From a bacterium (lineage in GTDB: Bacteria; Spirochaetota; UBA4802; UBA5550), in assembly GCA_024224995.1 (NCBI GenBank), contig JAAENB010001228.1, positions 1 through 27,118 of the forward strand: a stretch of DNA of 27,118 nt, given 5' to 3'. Under the pieces are notes generated by a model. It was not told the DNA's origin. It made no database searches and saw only the letters and a program-made list of their open reading frames with translations. Positions 25,101 to 27,118 of this stretch are shown here, piece by piece (positions within the stretch are counted from its first letter, which is position 1; every line of letters starts with the position of its first letter). A program made the position numbers and the translations under genes.

Positions 25101-27118
25101 TCAAAAAAGCGGATACTATTTTTTTTATTGAGATTAAAAATATCATCAATAAATGAAAAATTTCGAACTCCCTGGTTATAGTAATATTCAACTTCGTTAA
25201 ATATATTTTCCGCAGTTCTAATCGTATGTTTTTTTGACCATATTTTATGGCAATAGATGCATTCAAAAGGACAGCCCCTGGTCGATTGTACGGCAATTGA
25301 ATTGGTAACACTTGCCATCGTTACTTTCCCTTTATAGTTATTGAGATTGATAAGGGATCTGTCCGGTATTATCAAATTGTTAAAGTCCTGTATTGGCGGC
25401 CGTACCGCAGTTACTTCAATTTGAATATCCTGCGCTTCAAAGTTTAACAGCGCGGTAAATGGTAGATCTTTGAGGTAATTCGATTTGCTCAGTAAGACCG
25501 TAACATTTGCGTTCTCAAGCATATATTCTATTCTGTCCTGAGGGTAGGAAACTGCAATGGGTAAATAGGCCCCCCCTGCCTTGAGGATGGCAAAGATGCC
25601 AATCATCATTTCAAATGACCGTTCCATCATAATTCCTGCCATGGTATCGGGGCCGACTCCTTTTTTCCGCAGCAGGTGCGCCAGCCGGTTCGCCTGCTCA
25701 TTTAATTCCTTGTAGGTCATTGTTTTCCCTTCGAAGATGAGCGCGGTGTTATTAGGTGTCCGAGCGACCTGTTCTTCAAAGAGCCGGTGCAGGGTTTTAT
25801 CCGAAGGATACTGAGCCTGTGTATTATTAAAATTATCGAGGATTTGTTTTTTCTCATCATCCGAAACCAGGTCAATATCAAAGATCTTTTTGTTTTCTTT
25901 CCCGGTTATTTCCCGCAGGATATTAATATAATGTCCTGCCATTCGTTCAATTGATTGGCTGGTAAATAAAGACTCCTCGTAGCGAATAAGCAGTTCATGA
26001 TCCAATACAGAGAAAGAAAGATCATAATCAAGTGACAGCTGCTTTAGTTCATAATCAAGAACATCCGGGGAAAACGACCGGTTTTCCTCTTTGCTGCCGG
26101 TATATGAAAAGATAGTATCGAAAAGAGCGTTCCGGCTTGTGTCTTTCGGAAGATCAATATGTTCAATTATTGTTTCATGGCTAAAATATTTATGAGCTAT
26201 CGCTTCATCCAGAATGTCCTGAGTGGATCTTAAAAATTCGTCTGTTTCCCGGGTGTCATCAATTGAACACCAGACCGGCAGGGTATGCGTAAGGCTGCCC
26301 ATTGTGTGCCGCAGTCCGGGAGTATCTCTTACGGCAGCCGGTATTCCCGAAATAATTTCGCGTTGTCCCGTATAACGGTGAAGTAGTATGGTATATGCGG
26401 TAAAGAGCAGGGTGCGTACATCGCAATTGTTTTTTTCAGCCTTTTGCAGTATAGCGTTCTCAAGCTCTTTCTCAATATCCCGCGTATATTCAGCTGCACG
26501 GAATTTTTGCGCGGCTGGCCGTGAGAGATCCGTGGGCATGTTCAAGACCGGGATATCGCTGCTGAATTTCTCCAGCCAGTATTCTTCCAGCTTAGAAAAA
26601 TTCTCATGGCGGGGCAGGGTTTCATTTTCCCATTCCGCGTAGTCAAGGTATGAGAGTTCAACCGGGGGCAGGTTCTCGCCGTGGTATAGTTTTATGAGTT
26701 CCTTCAGGAAAATTGTTATGGACGAATTGTCGGCAATAATGTGATGAAAACAGAGCAGTAAAATATACGAGTTGTTTTGCCGTACCAGCCGTGCCCGGAA
26801 AAGCGGCGGGTTGGAAAGATCAAAGGGACGGGTAATTGAATTGAGCTGTTCTTCCAGCTCTTCAGCAGTATCAATCTCATCCTGTTCCGGAATGATGGTA
26901 CAGTTTTCATCAATTTCCTGAACTAAGATCCCTAAGAAATTATCCGGTTCAAAACCGGTGCGCAATATTGAATGGCGGAACATGAGCGTTTTAAATCCCT
27001 GTTCCAGCCTGTCCGCGTTTACAGAGCCGCGAAAGGTGATCCGGGCCGTAGTGGAATAGGCAGTATGGTTTTCTTCAATTTCATGAAGTAAAAACAATCT
27101 CCTCTGGGCGGCTGTTGC
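16115..27118 (-). CDS. Dimodular-or-larger NRPS (3' part) with four A-domain inserts
   Basis: The frame is open to the window edge: seven sense codons precede the TTG at 27097 and contain the start of a condensation motif (A-Q-R-R-L), so the gene is cut. Residues are numbered from 27097. Condensation 1 is 1-395 (H-H-I-I-A-D-N 118-124). Adenylation 1 is 430-1772, interrupted by radical SAM plus B12-binding domains (571-1085) and FkbM (1431-1705). Its pocket code is D-V-W-H-F-S-L-V-D plus K1764, which I know as the serine code of EntF. Carrier 1 uses Ser 1821. Condensation 2 is 1877-2300 (H-H-I-M-L-D-G 2010-2016). Adenylation 2 is 2328-3330, interrupted by a methyltransferase (2478-2695) and two PilZ domains (3073-3270). 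Its code D-A-F-L-L-G-G-V-A-K suggests an aliphatic residue, weakly. Carrier 2 uses Ser 3377. The thioesterase is last. No epimerisation domain is visible. All linkers read in one frame with no stop. Confidence 0.96.
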   Translation of the reverse strand, partial: ATAAQRRLFLLHEIEENHTAYSTTARITFRGSVNADRLEQGFKTLMFRHSILRTGFEPDNFLGILVQEIDENCTIIPEQDEIDTAEELEEQLNSITRPFDLSNPPLFRARLVRQNNSYILLLCFHHIIADNSSITIFLKELIKLYHGENLPPVELSYLDYAEWENETLPRHENFSKLEEYWLEKFSSDIPVLNMPTDLSRPAAQKFRAAEYTRDIEKELENAILQKAEKNNCDVRTLLFTAYTILLHRYTGQREIISGIPAAVRDTPGLRHTMGSLTHTLPVWCSIDDTRETDEFLRSTQDILDEAIAHKYFSHETIIEHIDLPKDTSRNALFDTIFSYTGSKEENRSFSPDVLDYELKQLSLDYDLSFSVLDHELLIRYEESLFTSQSIERMAGHYINILREITGKENKKIFDIDLVSDDEKKQILDNFNNTQAQYPSDKTLHRLFEEQVARTPNNTALIFEGKTMTYKELNEQANRLAHLLRKKGVGPDTMAGIMMERSFEMMIGIFAILKAGGAYLPIAVSYPQDRIEYMLENANVTVLLSKSNYLKDLPFTALLNFEAQDIQIEVTAVRPPIQDFNNLIIPDRSLINLNNYKGKVTMASVTNSIAVQSTRGCPFECIYCHKIWSKKHTIRTAENIFNEVEYYYNQGVRNFSFIDDIFNLNKKNSIRFFELILENKLDIQIFFPNGLRGDALPNDYIDLMVEAGTRLMNLSLETASPRLQKLLKKNINLDKFKTAVDYIAGTYPFVGLELATMHGFPTETEEEALMTLEFIKSVEWFYFPFVHILKIYPNTEMEQFALEHGVSKEAIMRSKDLAYHELPETLPFPKTFTRQYQSRFMNEYILSKDRLRQVLPYQMEIATEEALVQRYDGYLPVAINKIEDVFSIAGIDEYTIPGNFERIGSVSKEKKSLFDEIKIEKKTGSTTKKVLLLDLSYHFSSHEMLYKVSEQPIGLIYLATQAKEKFGDAVDFRIYKSGIDFDSFEELKNLVDTYSPDLVGIRTLTFFKNFFHETVSMLRQWGIRVPIITGGPYATSDYDTILKDTNISLAVMGEGEYTFTELLENMLANDFKIPSPEVLKTIPGIAFTQNPEQADKTRSILLLDEMHGTLNTMSTGNLPDISNEHNLAYIIYTSGSTGKPKGAMLEHHSVVNRINWMQNLYPIDETDVLLQKTPYTFDVSVWELFWWSFQGAALQLLTPGGEKNPDQIAEAISEQKVSVLHFVPSMLQTFLYYLENVSDINKLASLRQVFASGEALLPSQVNTFNRLLLKDNKTKLINLYGPTEAAVDVSYFDCDSNEEIEKVPIGKPVENTYLYVLNSHNGLQPVGIIGELHIGGVQLARGYINNRELTDEKFVNNPFRPGEKMYKTGDLARWLPDGNIEFLGRIDFQVKVRGFRIEPGEIAENLAAHEAIDNAVVLTEKKDGDNELLAYIIPDRKKAPTVLQLITMMRENRVDMKQLHTLPNDIPVFSLNNNETDFMYDDIFKDECYIQHGITLNDGDCVFDIGSNIGLFSVFINNRFNDLNIYSFEPVPELFELLRNNASLYNINTTLFNIGLGEKPGEVEFTYYPNISIMSGRYADAEYEAQELKSFITAQETGELSDDDIDRLIETRLEARQFTCPIRTVSEIIREQNIEKIDLLKVDVEKSEINILQGIDENDWEKIEQVVLEVHEVDGELEWVTKTLKQQGFRVVAEQEDELSDTNFYTVWAISEKRESKTPLAESADEVSDRVWYDPEELIKDAREHLLARLPDYMVPARFMMIESLPITANGKLDRKELQKSSIDLQQVQSTHVPPSTETEKQLTAIWKELFKDREIGIRDDFFEQGGHSLKAAVLVTMIHKEMNADIPMVEIFNLNTIEEQARYIDAMQKTHFKSIEPAAAREHYPLSSAQKRMFILQQFDAANKNYNMPLVYSVNGIVDIGKIEAAFQQLIRDFDILRTGFEIVDGEPVQKIHRSLDFSIGLVKTAYSTEKNREEIDSLINDFVQPFNMAQPPLMRAQLIQLGEESSVSYLFCIDIHHIMLDGSSIFILLKEFLKLYTEESFELPRLHYKDYAVWQQNRLLEKNELQKQENYWLEKFKDGVPSLEMPTDFPRPAVQSFEGDRITFTIEEEETRRLKDLAGENNATLYMVLLSAYIILINRYTGQHDIAIGSGIADRPHADLQGMPGMFVNMVILRNKIAREQRYLDFLNAVKDEAIYSYENQDYQFDLLVEKIQARRDVSHNTLFDIGFISQNFELTDVQTDDFSFVPYEYHNKTSKFDIFLETWEIGDEIKCNLEYCSRLYRKDTMERLASHYVTILRDIISDPNIPIKEITILPEQEEKLLLHDFNDTGCEYPKDKTIAEIFEQMVDGNPGSTALNFKDTKLSYKELDEKTNQVARLLADKLAIIPDTPVGILMESSIEQIIAIMGIIKAGGAYVPIDTGFPEKRIKYILEDANISVILSSKHFIKKLNRLQWECPSFKTYLCLDSANIYEENEEENNELMKESLWNYIGEQAEDAIEGGGWQSSYTGVPMSTEEMNEYTENTLSKLAPYLHPKARVLEVGCASGLTMFPVAPSVGLYYGTDLSNSIIEKNKKRIAEEDISNIILETLPAHDIDSIQKKDFDIIIINSVIQCFHGHNYLRKIILKAIDLLSNEGILYIGDIMDQDLKEDLLVSLQDFKNENTGKGYRTKTDFSKELFVSRDFFEDMGMELNCITGLFFTKKIHTIENELTKYRYDAIIKIEKDYKGDKAQNRNKNQFGSASFEQLSKDRFSVSTQGDNLAYIIYTSGSTGNPRGSLIKHNGVINFVKNFKHFPITSRDTMLQSSNYAFDASVFNIFGALLNGSELVLIDKNSLLDVNNLCGIIRDKNISILLIPTALFNTVVEKDHSIFNTVNSVLVGGEKMSVSHVKRALESTGKNTIYNGYGPTEATVAVTCYQVNALDEGTAAIPIGNPLPNFSLYILDEYNRLQPIGTPGELCISGDGLSRGYLNSHELTAEKFVPNPFLPGEQMFKTGDLARWLPNGTIEFLGRIDNQVKIRGFRIEPGEIETVLKQHHGISDAVVTVNEISGYEKNLVAYIAPNFLVYLDTFEDDQELVNHESRKIPEFRIKYDSPCRVTLPDGSAFDTAIKDISYSGIGLFSKETVLMKGDRVTLVFKPPLHNETISIAAIVRHASHKKTGFLFEAGSVPMLLIKNAVNDFSAVRKKVKKYYEQITYRIPLNTPCTVNCETAGTAIPTAANDISYTGISFAGTPEDFKTGEAVSITIDLFENNPVSLEAEIVWHGEGTVGAAWKKENRERVASLVDEFIKLNGFSIEKLRDYLHETLPDYMVPALFVVVDDIPLTPNGKTDYRALKKIDTVVGTKEEFTAPVNKTEEDLLSICKEIFFLDSISTTDNFFDRGGNSLNLISIVSAVLDRFGVEIPLAHIFRSPTIKELAYFIDSEKEDKPAAAYSDTDHEAYQDICIPLHKTERKTLFCFPPVLGYGIIFKSMAAYLNNFDMYGFNYITAEDKINAYCDTILQIQSRGPYILVGYSAGGILAFRTAMELEKRGCKVSDIIMLDCYRKSLSGNTLDFIQKEKSEFEAELAERIKRDMVHEHLVEKTLANTKNYFDYILRDPEFKKINANIHLITSAESQRIVADRDDLQGWKELSNKSYRLYSGHGPHLDMLTNGNIEKNIRIIKEILLN
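16118..16771 (-). other. Type I thioesterase domain ending the NRPS
   Basis: Residues 3443-3660 are an alpha/beta-hydrolase thioesterase: Ser 3507 in G-Y-S-A-G-G, Asp 3534 in M-L-D-C-Y and His 3638 in G-P-H-L-D-M-L complete the expected triad. It releases the finished peptide by hydrolysis or cyclisation, so this gene encodes the last modules of the assembly line. Confidence 0.92.
17288..17881 (-). other. Tandem PilZ insert in adenylation domain 2
   Basis: Residues about 3073-3160 and 3180-3270 lie after A8 (3012-3021) and before A9 (3298-3305). Each has a PilZ beta-barrel pattern with the c-di-GMP-binding D-x-S-x-x-G motif intact: D-I-S-Y-S-G at 3104-3109 and D-I-S-Y-T-G at 3214-3219. The companion R-x-x-x-R motif is altered: the first domain has R3075-K-I-P-E-F-R3081 (Glu in the second Arg place) and the second only R3190. 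So the fold is well supported, but c-di-GMP binding is uncertain. The two copies are similar to each other, which suggests duplication. Confidence 0.8.
19013..19666 (-). other. NRPS-type methyltransferase insert in adenylation domain 2
   Basis: Residues about 2478-2695 sit between A2 (I-I-K-A-G-G-A-Y-V-P-I-D, 2402-2413) and A3 (2756-2769). The W-Q-S-S-Y-T-G start, V-L-E-V-G-C-A-S-G (2532-2540) and Y-Y-G-T-D-L-S (2553-2559) are those of methyltransferases built into NRPS adenylation domains. Most such inserts lie between A8 and A9; the A2-A3 position is the rarer class. Whether N, O, S or C is methylated cannot be told from the sequence. Confidence 0.88.
21983..22807 (-). other. FkbM-type methyltransferase insert in adenylation domain 1
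   Basis: Residues about 1431-1705, between A8 (R-G-F-R-I-E-P-G-E-I, 1385-1394) and A9 (L-P-D-Y-M-V-P, 1742-1748), form a class I SAM methyltransferase. It has D-C-V-F-D-I-G-S-N-I-G-L-F (1492-1504) for SAM binding, F-E-P-V-P (1520-1524) and a D-L-L-K-V-D-V-E motif, all typical of the FkbM family. FkbM enzymes are mostly O-methyltransferases, which fits a serine-activating module, but the acceptor atom is inferred. Confidence 0.85.
23843..25387 (-). other. Radical SAM plus B12-binding insert in adenylation domain 1
   Basis: Between A2 (I-L-K-A-G-G-A-Y-L-P-I, 504-514) and A3 (T-S-G-S-T-G-K-P-K-G, 1125-1134) lie about 515 extra residues. The first part has I-P-D-R-S-L-I-N-L-N-N-Y, then R-G-C-P-F-E-C-I-Y-C with Cys 609, 613 and 616, then F-P-N-G-L-R-G-D and L-E-T-A-S-P. 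These are radical SAM features of B12-dependent enzymes. The second part (920-1085) has P-I-G-L-I-Y-L-A, D-L-V-G-I-R, I-T-G-G-P-Y-A-T and G-E-G-E-Y-T, the B12-binding domain of that class. The usual order is B12 domain first; here it is reversed. Family members methylate unactivated carbon, build rings or do other radical chemistry. B12 binding itself cannot be proven from sequence, because this class lacks the D-x-H-x-x-G motif. Confidence 0.85.

Noticed and set aside
1..27118. CRISPR arrays, tRNA or rRNA genes
   Set aside because: No regularly spaced direct repeats with unique spacers and no cloverleaf or rRNA-like conserved stretch were seen on either strand.
16115..27118. NRPS insertions as an assembly artefact
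   Set aside because: The reading frame is continuous through every border, each adenylation half resumes at the expected motif, and the inserts sit at the established interruption sites, so a chimera is unlikely although reads were not available.

Overview
The window looks like chromosomal DNA from an anaerobic or facultatively anaerobic, Gram-negative-type bacterium of moderate GC. Lipoproteins with lipoboxes, an OmpL47-like Ig-repeat surface protein, a MORN-repeat lipoprotein, an AsmA-like protein, a large Cache-type chemotaxis receptor, a two-cluster ferredoxin and PilZ domains together suggest a spirochaete or a similar deep lineage. That is an inference of about even confidence; there is no rRNA or other phylogenetic marker here.

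Layout. 1-2593 (+) is an operon-like run: a lipoprotein, gatC, thpR and pyrK, an odd mix of housekeeping genes without their usual partners (gatA/B, pyrD). 2594-2848 holds a promoter-like site and a strongly folded RNA candidate ahead of an OmpL47-like protein and a MORN lipoprotein. A cysteine hydrolase (isochorismatase fold) faces them. 5570-6425 has no gene and is a mosaic of GC-rich inverted repeats, including two near-identical copies of about 162 bp. An AsmA-like gene, a small ferredoxin gene (8118-8288), a chemotaxis receptor (-), a radical SAM protein, a DUF362 protein (-), a compact RlmN (-) and a PAS-PAS-LuxR regulator (+) follow.

The striking part is 16115-27118 (-). This is the 3' 11 kb of a nonribosomal peptide synthetase whose start lies beyond the window. 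At least 3667 codons are visible, forming two modules and a terminal thioesterase. Both adenylation domains are interrupted at the same two places, between motifs A2 and A3 and between A8 and A9, by four different inserts. Module 1 carries a radical SAM domain followed by a B12-binding-type domain (reverse of the usual order) at the first site and an FkbM-type methyltransferase at the second. Its specificity code reads as serine. Module 2 carries an NRPS-type SAM methyltransferase at the first site and two tandem PilZ domains at the second. PilZ domains normally sense c-di-GMP, and this position is next to the A8 hinge that adenylation domains rotate about. Immediately downstream on the same strand is alkC, a 3-methyl-purine/cytosine-type DNA glycosylase with an Ig-like tail, a possible self-resistance gene. 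The working picture is a heavily tailored dipeptide or longer peptide beginning outside the window, containing a modified serine and an aliphatic residue, perhaps made under second-messenger control and perhaps DNA-damaging. The domain content is read directly from the sequence; product, regulation and resistance are inference.
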